Assembly (NCBI RefSeq): GCF_018228765.1
Contig: NZ_CP073695.1
Coordinates: 2,170,001-2,234,000, forward strand
Direction of reading: 5' to 3'
Source of the DNA: Halorubrum ruber
GTDB taxonomy: Archaea; Halobacteriota; Halobacteria; Halobacteriales; Haloferacaceae
Length of the DNA: 64,000 bases
The notes beneath the pieces were generated by a model. It saw only the letters and a program-made list of their open reading frames with translations, was not told where the DNA came from and did not search any database. Position 1 is the stretch's first letter. The number at the start of each line of letters is the position of its first letter. Positions 51,870 to 61,634 of this stretch are shown here, in pieces. A program made the position numbers and the translations under genes.

Positions 51870-52926
51870 ATGCGCCGAATTCGACCGCCGTTTTAATAGT
51901 CGTGTCGTCATCCGCGAACGCGGCCTCGAACTCGTCGAGCCCGTGGACGCCCGTCACGAGATCGCCGAGGAACGACTCCGAGAGCCCCGCAAGCGACTCG
52001 ACGGCCGACTCGAAGTGCCCGTATCCGGAGTTGACGCTGCCGACGAGCGCCTTGTTGTGGAGGACGAACTCGCGGTGGAGGCGGCCGCCGTCGATCTCGA
52101 ACTCCCAGTCGCCCGGGACGCCGAGCAGCGCCCCGACGCCGTTGGGCGCGAGCGCCTCGATCGTCTCGAAGGCGTGGGGCGCGTAGCCGGTCGCCTCGAA
52201 GACGAAGTCCATCGGCTCGTACGCCTCCGGGACCTCCGGGACCGACGTCTCGTTGGAGTTCACGTACGTCGCCCCCAGCGACTCGATGATCTCGATCGTC
52301 GGGTCGGGGCGCTCGCGGCGCCCGAGACAGTAGATCCGATCGAACTCCTCGTCGAGGGTCGCGACCGTCAGGAGGCCGAGCGACCCGTTACCCAGCACGA
52401 GGGCCGACTCGGGCTCCCAGCCGAACGCCGACCGACTGGCGTACGCGTGCTCGATCGCCTTCTCCGCGATCGAGATCGGCTCGACGAGGAACCCCCACTC
52501 GGCGAGCGCCGGCGGGATCTCGACGAGGAACTCCGCCGGGCTGGTGAAGTACTCGGCCATGAAGCCGTGTGCGCCGACGATGCCGCGCTCGTGGTACTCC
52601 CCCTCGGGCGCCATGTCTGGCTCGCCGCGCGCGAAGTACTCGTTGGCGCCGTTCGGCGGCCGGCGAACCGTCGGGACGACGACGTCGCCGGCCTCGAACG
52701 GCGTGTCGTTCGGGTCCTCGACCACGCCGACCGCCTCGTGGCCCAACACGAGGTGGTCCTCGCCCGCGGGCGCCCCGCCGTGGCCGCCGGCGATGACCTC
52801 GTGGTCGGTCCCGTCCACGCCGACCCGCAGGGTCCGAACCAGCGCCTCGCCGGGCGCGGGCTCCGGTCGCGGCTTCGCTGTCACGACCGGTTCGTCGGCT
52901 CCCTCGTAGACGGCAATCGCGTTCAT
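51856..52926 (-). CDS. gdh: Glucose 1-dehydrogenase (zinc-dependent MDR family)
   Basis: Oxidises glucose to gluconolactone, first step of the haloarchaeal semi-phosphorylative Entner-Doudoroff pathway. 356 residues: MNAIAVYEGADEPVV, VGVDGTDHEVIAGGHGGAPAGEDHLVLGHEAVGVVED (zinc ligands Asp and His-Glu), VEPISIAEKAIEHA, and the cofactor motif VLGNGSLGLLTVA. Overlaps gfcR by 14 nt, forming a regulator-enzyme pair. A palindrome lies in its promoter. Confidence 0.92.
   Translation of the reverse strand: MNAIAVYEGADEPVVTAKPRPEPAPGEALVRTLRVGVDGTDHEVIAGGHGGAPAGEDHLVLGHEAVGVVEDPNDTPFEAGDVVVPTVRRPPNGANEYFARGEPDMAPEGEYHERGIVGAHGFMAEYFTSPAEFLVEIPPALAEWGFLVEPISIAEKAIEHAYASRSAFGWEPESALVLGNGSLGLLTVATLDEEFDRIYCLGRRERPDPTIEIIESLGATYVNSNETSVPEVPEAYEPMDFVFEATGYAPHAFETIEALAPNGVGALLGVPGDWEFEIDGGRLHREFVLHNKALVGSVNSGYGHFESAVESLAGLSESFLGDLVTGVHGLDEFEAAFADDDTTIKTAVEFGAYEER
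51891..51900 (-). promoter_or_regulatory. gfcR TATA-like box inside gdh
   Basis: ACTATTAAAA on the minus strand, about 26 nt before the gfcR ATG and within the last codons of gdh. Confidence 0.6.
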
Positions 52927-52951
52927 ATCCGGACCAAAGCGGTCAGCCACC

Positions 52952-52965
52952 AAAAGATTTCTTTT
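52952..52965. promoter_or_regulatory. Palindrome AAAAGA-TT-TCTTTT upstream of gdh
   Basis: Perfect 6-bp arms, 26-39 nt before the gdh ATG, overlapping the expected TATA/BRE position. GfcR or another regulator could bind here. Confidence 0.45.
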
Positions 52966-53031
52966 ATTGTGAGTAAACGCGTGCGGCGGATCCCCCGTGA
53001 AGTTTTCAGTCGCTCGGGCGTATCTGCGGGC

Positions 53032-53811
53032 GTGTGTACCCTGACCCTCGCGTGGCGGGCGTTCGGCGACGCCCCCGTCGCGCTCGCGGCCACCCGCGAC
53101 GAGGCGCTCGACCGCCCGAGTGAACCGCCGGCACTCCGAACGGCAGACGGCGACGGAGTCCGGTACGTCGCCCCGCGCGACGCCGAAGCCGGCGGGACGT
53201 GGATCGGCGTCTCCGAGGGGGGCCTCGTCGTCGCCGTCACGAACCGGTGGCTCGACGCCGACCGCGAGGGCGACCGCTCGCGCGGGCTGCTCGTCCGCGA
53301 CTGCTTGACGGCCGCCTCCGCCGAGGACGCGGTCCGGGCGGTCGAGCGCGAGCTCGACGAGCGCGCGTACGACGGCTTCAACCTCGTCCTCGCGGACGAG
53401 CGGGCGGCGTTCTTGCTGACGTACGACGGCGGCCTCGCCGTGACCCGACTCGACCCCGGCGTCCACGTCGTCGGCAACGTCGGCGGCGTGGTCAACGGCG
53501 CGGAGCGGTTCGCGGTCCCCGAGCAGCGGCGGGAGTTCGGCGAGGAGCGTGCGGACAGCTCCAAGCGGATCGCGGCCGCGCTCGTCCCGGAGCCGGGTGA
53601 GACGGGCGCGTCGTGGCTCGACCGCGCGAGCGGCGTCCTCGCGGACCACGAGTACGGCGCCTGCCTCCACGGCGACGAGTTCGGCACCCGGTCGTTCACC
53701 CGGATCCGGACCGGCGACGCGCCCGAGATGGCGTACGCCGACGGGCCGCCCTGCGAGACGCCGACGGAGGCGGTTCGGCTCCCCGAGGAGTTCGCGCTCG
53801 ACGGCAGATGA
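53032..53811 (+). CDS. TANGO2/NRDE family protein
   Basis: 259 residues. Starts (GTG) with MCTLTLAWRAFGDAPVALAATRDEALDRPS; Cys2 and the TRDE motif are the family hallmarks of TANGO2-like, possibly Ntn-hydrolase-type, proteins. GGTWIGVSEGGLVVAVTNRW and NVGGVVNG follow the usual order. Members are linked to heme or acyl-CoA handling in eukaryotes; the archaeal role is unknown. Divergent from gdh. Confidence 0.83.
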   Translation: MCTLTLAWRAFGDAPVALAATRDEALDRPSEPPALRTADGDGVRYVAPRDAEAGGTWIGVSEGGLVVAVTNRWLDADREGDRSRGLLVRDCLTAASAEDAVRAVERELDERAYDGFNLVLADERAAFLLTYDGGLAVTRLDPGVHVVGNVGGVVNGAERFAVPEQRREFGEERADSSKRIAAALVPEPGETGASWLDRASGVLADHEYGACLHGDEFGTRSFTRIRTGDAPEMAYADGPPCETPTEAVRLPEEFALDGR

Positions 53812-53884
53812 GGTTCGCCCCGTGCGGCCGCGAAGCGTGCGACCGGAAAGCCAGTTTTAAGCGATTCGGGAGGCGTGTGAAACT

Positions 53885-54238
53885 ATGAGCGCGTCCGAAA
53901 TCGAGTCCGACCTGTCGGCGGACGAGCGCGCCGGTCTCGAACTCATCCGCGAGACCGGCGGCATCCACCAGAGCGACTTCTGGAAGGAACTCGACGTCTC
54001 CTCGCGGAAGGGGAGCCGTATCGCCGAGTCGCTGGAGGAGGCCGGGGTCATCCAGCGGGAAGACACCGTCTACGACGGCCACAACACCTACTACTTAGAG
54101 CCCGCACCGCGCGACCTCGACTTCTCTCTTTTAATGGCCGACGACATGCTCTCGCCGTTCATCGGGGAGGAGGAGGTCGACGCGCAGGCCGACGCCTTCT
54201 CGCAGTGGATGATGAATCTCGCCTACGAGGAGTACTGA
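53885..54238 (+). CDS. Winged-helix DNA-binding protein
   Basis: 117 residues. LSADERAGLELIRETGGIHQSDFWKELDVSSRKGSRIAESLEEAGVIQREDTVYDGHNTYYLEP is a complete winged helix of the Lrp/MarR-like kind; the C-terminal 45 residues are acidic and helical (LLMADDMLSPFIGEEEVDAQADAFSQWMMNLAYEEY). AGTTTTAAGC about 27 nt upstream gives a leaderless ATG at 53885. Target unknown. Confidence 0.75.
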   Translation: MSASEIESDLSADERAGLELIRETGGIHQSDFWKELDVSSRKGSRIAESLEEAGVIQREDTVYDGHNTYYLEPAPRDLDFSLLMADDMLSPFIGEEEVDAQADAFSQWMMNLAYEEY

Positions 54239-54287
54239 GCGGCGACCGCTCGCGGCTTTTATCAGTCTTCTCGCGCATCGGACGCCC

Positions 54288-54644
54288 GTGAACCGAGCCC
54301 TCCCGCTCGCGGCCGGCGTCGGCCTGCTCGCCGCGCTGGGCGTCTACCAGCTCGTCCCGTACCTCCCGACCGCCGTCGGCACGGCGGCCGTGTACGCCGG
54401 AGCCGCCTACTTCCACCTCGCGTTCGACGTGTCCCTGCTCGCGGAAGCTCCACGGTTCGAGGACCGGACCGACCGGATCGGGTACGGACTGGGCCTCTTC
54501 GGCCTGAGCGTCACGCCGCTTCTGTTCGGCCACTACGCCGGCGGAGACGCCGCGGTCTTCGCGTTCGTGGTCGCGTTCTTCGGCGCGGTCGCCTTCCTCA
54601 CGCTCAGCGAGCAGGCCCGACGACTCGGCGACGAGACGGGGTGA
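54288..54644 (+). CDS. Small membrane protein, function unknown
   Basis: 118 residues with about four hydrophobic segments and one acidic loop (APRFEDRTDRI). GTG start supported by CTTTTATC at about 54256-54263. No family recognised. It converges on the Mrp operon end after 56 nt. Confidence 0.55.
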   Translation: MNRALPLAAGVGLLAALGVYQLVPYLPTAVGTAAVYAGAAYFHLAFDVSLLAEAPRFEDRTDRIGYGLGLFGLSVTPLLFGHYAGGDAAVFAFVVAFFGAVAFLTLSEQARRLGDETG

Positions 54645-54700
54645 CGCCGGACAGAGCGAGTGGCGCGGGCGCTCGGGCCCGGGACAACCGCGCCGCGGGG

Positions 54701-56475
54701 TCAGACTAGCAGGAAGGCGAACAGCGCGACTCCGGCCGCGAGCGTCAGGAACAGCACGCTCCGACCGATGCCGGCGCGGATCTCCACGTCGACTCCGGCC
54801 CGCGAGAGCGCCTCGCGCGGGTGTCTCGCGGTCCGCATCGCTGCGCCCGCGAGCGTCATCGTCGCGCGGTCGACCGCGGCCCACAGCTCCGTGACGCCCC
54901 ACACCGAGCCGCGCCCGAGGTAGAACGCGGCCGGGAAGAGGACGGCGTCGACGTCGCGCATGTGATGGGCGAGCCAGCCGAGCGGGCGCTTCAGCGCGAA
55001 GAACCCGACGAAGCCGGAGACCAGCAGCGCCGCGCTCTCCGTCAGGTGGCTCGTGCTGTACGGGTGGAGCTCGGGCGCGACCTCGGCGGTGAACGGCATG
55101 AGATCGACGAGGAACCCGTACGTCAGCGGCGTGCCGAAGAAGACGCACGCCCCGGCGGCCAGCAGCATCCCGGCGGTCTGGAACGGCGTGGCGTCGTCCG
55201 GCGACAGCGTCGCCGAGCCGTGGAAGAACACGTAGTAGCCGAGCTTGATGAACGACATGAACGTCCCCACGCCGCCGAGGATCAGCAGCCACCAGAGCAG
55301 CCCCCTGTCTAAGAGGAGGACGTAGTTGTGGACCTCGTGGGCGGAGTCGATCACCATCCCCTTCGAGATGAACCCGTTGAACCCCGGCACCGCCGTAATC
55401 GAGGCGGCCCCGACGACGTAGACGAGGAAGGTGACCGGCATCACCCGCCAGAGCCCGCCCATCTCGCGGATGTCCTCGACGCCGGTGCGGTACACGACGA
55501 CGCCGACCGCCATGAACAGCAGGCTCTTGTAGAGGACGTTGTTGAACAGGTGCGCGAAGCCGCCGACGACGGCGAACTCGCCGACCACGGTGGCGAGGCC
55601 GAACCCGGCGAGCATGTAGCCGAGCTGAGCCTGAATGTGGTACGATAACAGCCGCCGCGGGTCGTACTGGAGCAGCGCGAAGAAGGCCCCGTAGACGGCC
55701 ATGAATCCGCCGAGGTACGCGAGCCACATGCCACCCTCGGGGAACGCGCGGTACATCACGTACGCCGCGGTTTTCGTGGTGAACACCGAGAGGAACACCG
55801 ACGCCGCGACGTGCGGGCGCGGGTAGGTGTCGGGGAGCCAGCTGTGCAGGAAGATGAACCCGCAGTTGATGCCGATGCCGACCGCCGCGAGGACCGTCGC
55901 CGCCGGGTGGATCCCGGCCGTCTCCGAGAACAGGAACGTCCCGGCGTTGACGAAGTGGACGACGACCGCGGCGAGCAGGAGGGTCCCGCCGGTGCCGTGG
56001 AACAGCGCGTAGCGGTAGCCGGCCCGCACCGCTTCCCCGCCGTGCTGCCAGACGAGCAGCGTCGAGGTGACCGCCGTCAGCTCCCAGAAGAAGACCAGCG
56101 TGAGCCAGTCGCCGGCGTAGATCGTTCCGAAGGTCGTGGCGACGTAGGTCAGCGCGAACGCCGTCACCCACGTCGGCGCCTCGCTACCGTAGGCGTACAG
56201 CACCGCGGCCGTCGCGAGGAAGCCGACGACGACCCCATCAGAAGCGAGAACTGGTCGACGTTGAAGAACACCACGTCGAAGCCGAGGAACGTCGTCGCGA
56301 GGTGTGCCCCCGTCCCGCCGTCGCCGAGCAGCACCGCCTGCGCGAACGTGAGCGCCGTTGCCAGCGCGGCGACCGCGTGGCCCGCCCGCCGCGGCAGCGC
56401 CAGCACCGCCAGCGCCGCGAACGCGAGCAGGACGTACGGCGGAACCGCCGTGAGGAGGCTCGTGGGCACCGTCAC
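54701..56475 (-). CDS. Mrp/complex I-type proton-conducting subunit, NuoL/MrpA-like (frameshifted)
   Basis: About 591 residues and many membrane segments, the last gene of the antiporter operon. GTG start at 56475 (MTVPTSLLTAVPPYVLL). Key proton-path motifs: FFWELTAVTSTLLVW, the GFIFLHSWLPDTYPRPHVAASVFLSVFTTKTAAYVMYR channel segment with Lys, and LGYMLAGFGLATVVGEFAVVGGFAHLFNNVLYKSLLFM. The first 80 codons are one base out of frame; an extra G near 56236 gives SLLMGVVVGFLA. One of three NuoL/M/N-like subunits in this operon. Confidence 0.82.
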
Positions 56476-58642
56476 GGGCGCACCACCCCTCGGGGAGCCG
56501 CGTGTCGACGATGAGCTCGATCAGCTCCAGGAAGCCCATCTCGTAGGGGATTACGCCGAGCAGCACCGCAAGCGTCATCGAGGCGAGGATCGGCCCGAGC
56601 GTGAACCACGTCGACTCGCGCCCGCGGAGCGCGTCGAGCCCGGCGATGTGTTCCCACCCGCCCGCCGGCGGCCCGCCGTGGTGATGGTCGTCACCGTGCG
56701 TGTCCGCGTCGTGCGCGTCGTCCTCAGCGTCCCTCTGCGGGGCATCGGAGGCCCGAGCGTCGTCGACTGCGCGGTCGGCCTCGTCGGCGTCCGCGGTCTC
56801 GCCGCGCTCGCCGCCGCGCCCGGGACCAAACGGCACGTCGGCGTCGGAGGGGCGCTGGTCGACCGCGTAGTCGCCGGTGTCGACGCGCTCGGCCGGCTCC
56901 GAGAAGTCGCGCTCGCTCGCCGCGAAGTCCGGCCGGACGACGCCCTCCTCGTCGGTCGGGAGGTCGTCGAGGTCGGCGTCGGGGATGTCCGACTCGTCGA
57001 CGCCCTCGGCGTCGGACGGCGAGTCGTCAGCGTCGCCCGCGTCCGCGACGATGTCGTCGACGTCGTCGGCCGACTCCTCGTCATCGTCGCTCTCGCTTTC
57101 GTCGTCTTTGTGTCCCCCGTCCGTCGCCGCGTGGTCGTCTCCGCGGCCCCCGTCCGTCGCCGCGTGGTCGTCTCCGCGGCCCCCGTCCGTCGCCGCCACG
57201 ATCGACCGCGACTCGCCGCCGAGCGGGAAGTCGACGAGCGGCTTCGCGTCGTGGGCGTCCTCCGCCTCGAAGAACGCGGTGTAGATCACCGGCCAGAAGT
57301 AGGCGATGTTGAGCACGCCCGACAACAGCAGCGCGCCGACGAGGTAGTACGCGACCGGGGTGAAGTTCATCCCCATCCGCACCCCGCCGATCAGCATGTA
57401 GTACTTGCTGACGAAGCCGGCGAGCAGCGGGATCCCCGCCATCCCCAGCGAGGCTATCGTGAACGCGCCCATCGTCAGCGGCATCCGCTTACCGATCCCC
57501 GCCATCTGGGAGATGTAGTCCGTGTGGGTCGACACGTGGATGTTGCCCGCACAGAAGAACAGGGTGAGCTTCATGAACGCGTGCGCCGGGATGTGCAACA
57601 GCGCGCCCACGAGCCCGTACCAGCCGAACAGCCCGAGCCCGAGGATGATGTAGCTCAGCTGGCTGATCGTCGAGTAGGCGAGCCGGCGCTTCAGGTGGTC
57701 CTTCCGCAGGGCGATGAGCGAGGCCGCGGTGAGCGTGATCGCGCCGATCGTCGAGAGGACGAGCCCCGCCGTGAAGCCGAACGGGAGCGAGAGATTGTAG
57801 ACGAGCTCCGGGCCGAACACGTCGAGGACGACGCGCGAGACGCCGAACGCGCCGGACTTGACGACCGCGACCGCGTGGAGCAGCCCGGAGACCGGCGTCG
57901 GCGCCACCATCGCCTCGGGGAGCCACTGGTGGAGCGGCATGATCCCGGCCTTCACGCCGAACCCGATCGCGAGCAGGAAGAAGGCGAGCATCGCCAGCCC
58001 GGGGTCAGCGTTTGCGAGCTCCGCGATGCCGCCCGCGGTGAAGTTGACGTTGCCGGCGAGCAGGTAGACGAGCGCGGTGCCGGCGAGCACGAGCACGCCG
58101 CCGCCGAACATCGTGTACGCGAGATACTTGCGGCCGGCCGAGCGCGCCTCCGCCGTCTCGTCGTGCGCGACGAGCGGGTACGTCGCGATCGAGAGGATCT
58201 CGTAGAAGACGAAGATCGTCACGAGGTTGCCCGCGAACGCGATCCCCATCGTCGCGGCCAGCGACACCGCGAACGCCGCGAAGTACCGGGTCTGGTTGGG
58301 CTCGTCGAGCCCGCGCATGTAGCCGATGCTGTAGAAGGAGGTGATGATCCACAGCCCGCTCGCGAGGAACGCGAACAGCATCCCGAGCGCGTCCGCGCGG
58401 AGCGCGAACTCGATCGGCGCGCCGATCCCGGGGAGGAACGCCCCGGCCGACCACTCGAACACCGCGCCGTCGAGGACCGCCGGCAGCATCGACGCGACGA
58501 TGCCGAACTTCGCGAGCGACGCGACGAGCGTCCACCCCTCGCGGACGTTCGGGGAGCGGTACGACGCGACGATGAGGAACGCCGCGACGAACGAGACGAG
58601 GACCGCCAGCAGAGGACGTATGTCGGGTGTAGCTTCTATCAT
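56472..58642 (-). CDS. mrpD2: Mrp antiporter NuoN/M-like subunit D, second copy (frameshifted at C-terminus)
   Basis: About 723 residues. MIEATPDIRPLLAVLVSF; VTIFVFYEILSIATYPLVAH; GIMPLHQWLPEAMVAPTPVSGLLHAVAVVKSGAFGVSRV with the family Lys/His path; RRLAYSTISQLSYIILGLGLFG. A long acidic loop of about 240 residues (about 475-715) with repeated HAATDGGRGDD units follows, then a C-terminal membrane region ending DTRLPEG. As sequenced the frame reads on into the next gene; one more G near 56490 gives LPEGVVRP and a stop that overlaps the next start (GTGA). The fusion is therefore not believed. Confidence 0.82.
57115..57195 (-). repeat. 33-bp DNA repeat encoding HAATDGGRGDD
   Basis: Two nearly identical 33-bp units plus a partial third in the loop of the second D subunit; closely related sequence recurs at about 58860-58950 in the first D subunit. 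The protein linkers HAATDGG and the DNA are alike, so exchange between the two genes is possible. Confidence 0.65.
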
Positions 58643-60342
58643 GCGAAGGCCTCCGTGAGGAACGGACCGAACCACTCAGCGAGCGCGAAGCCGCCGAAGC
58701 CGAGCGCGACCGTCGCCAGCACAGCCAGTCCGAGCGCGAGCAGCGGCGCGGTCGGAACCCGGTCAGGGACGAGCGACGACCGCGGGGCGCCCTCAACGGG
58801 CGCGGGAAGGCCGTCTGCGGTCTTCGCGGGGGACTTGTCCCCGCCATCGGCCGCGGCGGCGTCGCCGTCGGTCGCCGCGTGGTCATTTGCGCTGCCACCG
58901 TCGGTGGCCGCGTGGTTATCTCCGCGCCCACCGTCGGTCGCCGCCGCGTCGCCCGCGCCGTCACCGCCGTCTCCGGGCACCTCGCCGTGGTCACCCGGGA
59001 GCCCGGCGCCGGCGAAGTAGAACCGCTCCAACAGCCGCGCGACGTACGACAGCGTGAACAGGGTGCTGACGAATATCGCAGCCGCGACCGCGATCCCGAC
59101 CGCGCCGCCGCCGGCGAGGCCGGCGTCGACCGCACCCACCCCGATGTACCACTTCCCGAGGAACCCGATCGAGGGCGGAATCCCGACGAGCGCGAGGCCG
59201 AGCACCGCGATCGCGCCCGAGGTGTACGGCGCCGCCCGCGCGGCGCTCGCGAGGTCGGCGAACTCCCGCGTCCCGTAGCCGAGCGCGAGCAGGCCGATCC
59301 CGAGGAACAGGCCGAACTTCATGATCCCGTGGCCGATCAGGTGGACGATCCCGCCGAGCAGGGCCGTCTCGTTCGCGAGGGCGACGGCCGCGCCGATCAT
59401 CCCGAACTGCGCGACCGAGGAGTATGCGAACATCCGCTTGAGGTTGGACTGCATCGCGGCGAGCGCGGAGCCCGCGACGATCGAGACGGTCGAGACGACG
59501 AGCAGCGCGGTCGCAATCGACTCGTTCGCCGCGAGGAAGTCGACCGTGAACACGGTGTAGGTCACGCGGATCAGCGCGTAGGCGCTCGTCGTCGAGACCA
59601 GCGCCGCGACGATCGTCGTGACCGAGTCCGGCGCCCGCTGGTAGGCGTCCGGCTGCCAGGAGTGGACCGGGAAGATAGCGATCTTCAGCGCCAGCCCGGT
59701 CACGATGAACGCGTAGCTCGCGCGGACCAGCGGGTCGCCGTAGCCGGCCTGTGCGACGATCTGCGCCTGGACATCGAGCATGTTCAGCGTCCCCGTCGCG
59801 AGGAAGACGTAGCCGACGCCGAGCAGGTACAGCGAGGCGCCGACGGTGCCGACGACGAGGTACTTCAGCGAGGCGTACGCGCTCGCGCCCGACCGGTCCG
59901 AGGCGATGAGCGCGTACGTCGTCAGCCCGGTGATCTCGAGGAAGACGAACAGGTTGAACAGGTCGCCGGTGAGCACCATCCCCACGAGGCCGCCGACCAG
60001 CAGGAGGTAGGCGCTGTAGAACGGGTTCCCCCGCGGGCCGGCGACGCGCGCGAACGCGAGCGTCGCGACCGACACCGCGGCCACGAGCAGCAGCACCGCC
60101 ACCGACAGCCGGTCGGCGACGAGCTCGATCCCCACCGGCGGAAGGAAGCCGCCGAGCGCGTGGTCGAACGGGCCGTTGACGACCACCTCCGCGGCGATCG
60201 CGGCCGCGATCCCGGCCACGGCGGTCGTACCGACCGCGGCGATCGGCCAGCCGATGCGGTCGTACCGCAACCCGAGCGCCAGCGGCAGCGTCGCCGCCAC
60301 GATTGGGACGACGACCGCGAGCGGCAGGAGGACGTCAGTCAT
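58639..60342 (-). CDS. mrpD1: Mrp antiporter subunit D (NuoN/M-like), first copy
   Basis: 567 residues, no frame break. MTDVLLPLAVVVPIVAATLPLALGL; TGDLFNLFVFLEITGLTTYALIA; KIAIFPVHSWQPDAYQRAPDSVTTIVAALVSTTSAYALIRV with the family Lys and proline helix; QSNLKRMFAYSSVAQFGMIGAAVAL. A low-complexity loop with ATDGG units sits between the last membrane segments. Stop overlaps the next start (ATGA). It overlaps the mrpC end by 8 nt. Confidence 0.88.
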   Translation of the reverse strand: MTDVLLPLAVVVPIVAATLPLALGLRYDRIGWPIAAVGTTAVAGIAAAIAAEVVVNGPFDHALGGFLPPVGIELVADRLSVAVLLLVAAVSVATLAFARVAGPRGNPFYSAYLLLVGGLVGMVLTGDLFNLFVFLEITGLTTYALIASDRSGASAYASLKYLVVGTVGASLYLLGVGYVFLATGTLNMLDVQAQIVAQAGYGDPLVRASYAFIVTGLALKIAIFPVHSWQPDAYQRAPDSVTTIVAALVSTTSAYALIRVTYTVFTVDFLAANESIATALLVVSTVSIVAGSALAAMQSNLKRMFAYSSVAQFGMIGAAVALANETALLGGIVHLIGHGIMKFGLFLGIGLLALGYGTREFADLASAARAAPYTSGAIAVLGLALVGIPPSIGFLGKWYIGVGAVDAGLAGGGAVGIAVAAAIFVSTLFTLSYVARLLERFYFAGAGLPGDHGEVPGDGGDGAGDAAATDGGRGDNHAATDGGSANDHAATDGDAAAADGGDKSPAKTADGLPAPVEGAPRSSLVPDRVPTAPLLALGLAVLATVALGFGGFALAEWFGPFLTEAFA

Positions 60343-60885
60343 CCGCCTCACCCCCTGCGTCGGGCGCGGCCGTCGCCCGCTCGGCGTCCGGCGTCCCCGA
60401 CGCCCCGTCGGTGCCCGACGCGTCCGCCGACCGCCGCGACGGGATCGACCCCTCGTCGCGGAGCAGTTCGCGGAGCGTGTCCGTCCGCAGCGTGCCGTAC
60501 TCGTCGTAGATCCGGATGCACAGCGCGAGCGCGACCGCGGTGAGGCTCACGCCGACGACGATGGCGGTGAGCACGAGCACGTGCGGCAGCGGGCTCACGT
60601 AGAGCCCCCCTCAGGACCGCCGGTCGGCACGATCGGAATCGATCCGCCCTCGACGTACGCCGAGGCGATGAACAGCAGGAATATCGCCGTCTGGAACAGG
60701 TTGAGACCGATGATCTTCTTCACGAGGTTCTTGTTCGCGATCATCATGTAGAGGCCGATACACAGCAGCAGCGCGAACGCGACGTACGCGTGTCTCGTCG
60801 CGAGGATTTCGACGGCGCCGGCGGTCGATGCGGGCACCGAGGCGGCGGTTCGGGCGAAGTCGGCTGCGTCGACGAGCGCGGACAC
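60335..60885 (-). CDS. mrpC: Mrp antiporter subunit C (NuoK-like; frameshifted)
   Basis: Two partial frames make one protein of about 183 residues. First part (GTG at 60885): YVAFALLLCIGLYMMIANKNLVKKIIGLNLFQTAIFLLFIASAY. Second: PLPHVLVLTAIVVGVSLTAVALALCIRIYDEYGTL, the typical third MrpC helix. They join as GGLYVSPLPH if the run of six Gs (60606-60611 region on the minus strand) is seven. A split gene is possible but less likely given the eleven other single-base losses. The C-terminal acidic tail is a haloarchaeal addition. Confidence 0.82.
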
Positions 60886-61634
60886 TACCGCTCACCCCCG
60901 TCGGTCGCGGCCGGACCGGGCGCTCCCGGGTCCGGTTCACCGTCGTCGATCGAATCGGCGGGGCCGTCCTCACCGCTCGACTCGTCGCCGTCCCCGGCTT
61001 CTGGGCCCTCGCCGACCTCGTCGTCGAAGGCGTCCGCGTCGGCGAACCCGCCCGCGTCGCTGAACCCCTTCGCGAGGACGAGGAACAGCCCGATGAGGAC
61101 GCCGGCGACGATGGTGCCGATCCCGAGGATCTCGACGCCCTCCATCCCGTACTTGACGGGGTCGGGGATCGGGAGCAGCTCGTACTGGAGGAACGCGCCG
61201 CCGAGCGCGACTGGAACCAACCCGATGCCGGCGAACACGAGCGCGCCGCCGACCGCGAGCGCCACGACGACGGTGTTCGCGAGCCACTGCCGGGTCGCCT
61301 CGATCCCGAACGCGAACGCGATCATGAACACGACCGCGGCCACGATGGCCCCGCCCTGGAACCCGCCGCCGGGCGAGCCGGCGCCGTGGAAGGTGACGAA
61401 CAGGCCGTAGGTGAACGCGAACGGCGCGACGATCTTCACCGTCGGCATGATCACCTGACTCTCCGTGTACGGGCTTCCCTGTCGGCGCTCCGAGTCGAGG
61501 CGGCCGTCGCTGCGCGGCGGCCGGTCGCGACCGAACCCGCCGCCGGACACGAACTCGGAACCGGCGGTGTCGCCGGCTCCGTCGCCGTCGGTTTCGGGGG
61601 GCGCGTCGTCGCCGCCGGAGTCTGTGCCGCTCAT
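60885..61634 (-). CDS. mrpB: Mrp antiporter subunit B (MnhB)
   Basis: 249 residues. A disordered acidic N-terminus of 60 residues is followed by SQVIMPTVKIVAPFAFTYGLFVTFHGAGSPGGGFQGGAIVAAVVFMIAFAFG, the MnhB signature, and more membrane segments. Its acidic tail ends PAATDGGER, echoing the D-subunit linkers. Stop TAG overlaps the mrpC GTG by one base. Confidence 0.9.
   Translation of the reverse strand: MSGTDSGGDDAPPETDGDGAGDTAGSEFVSGGGFGRDRPPRSDGRLDSERRQGSPYTESQVIMPTVKIVAPFAFTYGLFVTFHGAGSPGGGFQGGAIVAAVVFMIAFAFGIEATRQWLANTVVVALAVGGALVFAGIGLVPVALGGAFLQYELLPIPDPVKYGMEGVEILGIGTIVAGVLIGLFLVLAKGFSDAGGFADADAFDDEVGEGPEAGDGDESSGEDGPADSIDDGEPDPGAPGPAATDGGER

Noticed and set aside
54701-58642. A single 1,324-residue antiporter protein from one open frame
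   Set aside because: The frame contains about 70 residues of nonsense between two complete subunits. Adding one G near 56490 and one near 56236 gives two normal proteins with a GTGA overlap.
60335-60885. MrpC as a naturally split two-gene subunit
   Set aside because: The two parts are contiguous pieces of MrpC (GGLYVSPLPH across the joint) and differ by one base in a run of six Gs, the same kind of loss seen in eleven other genes.
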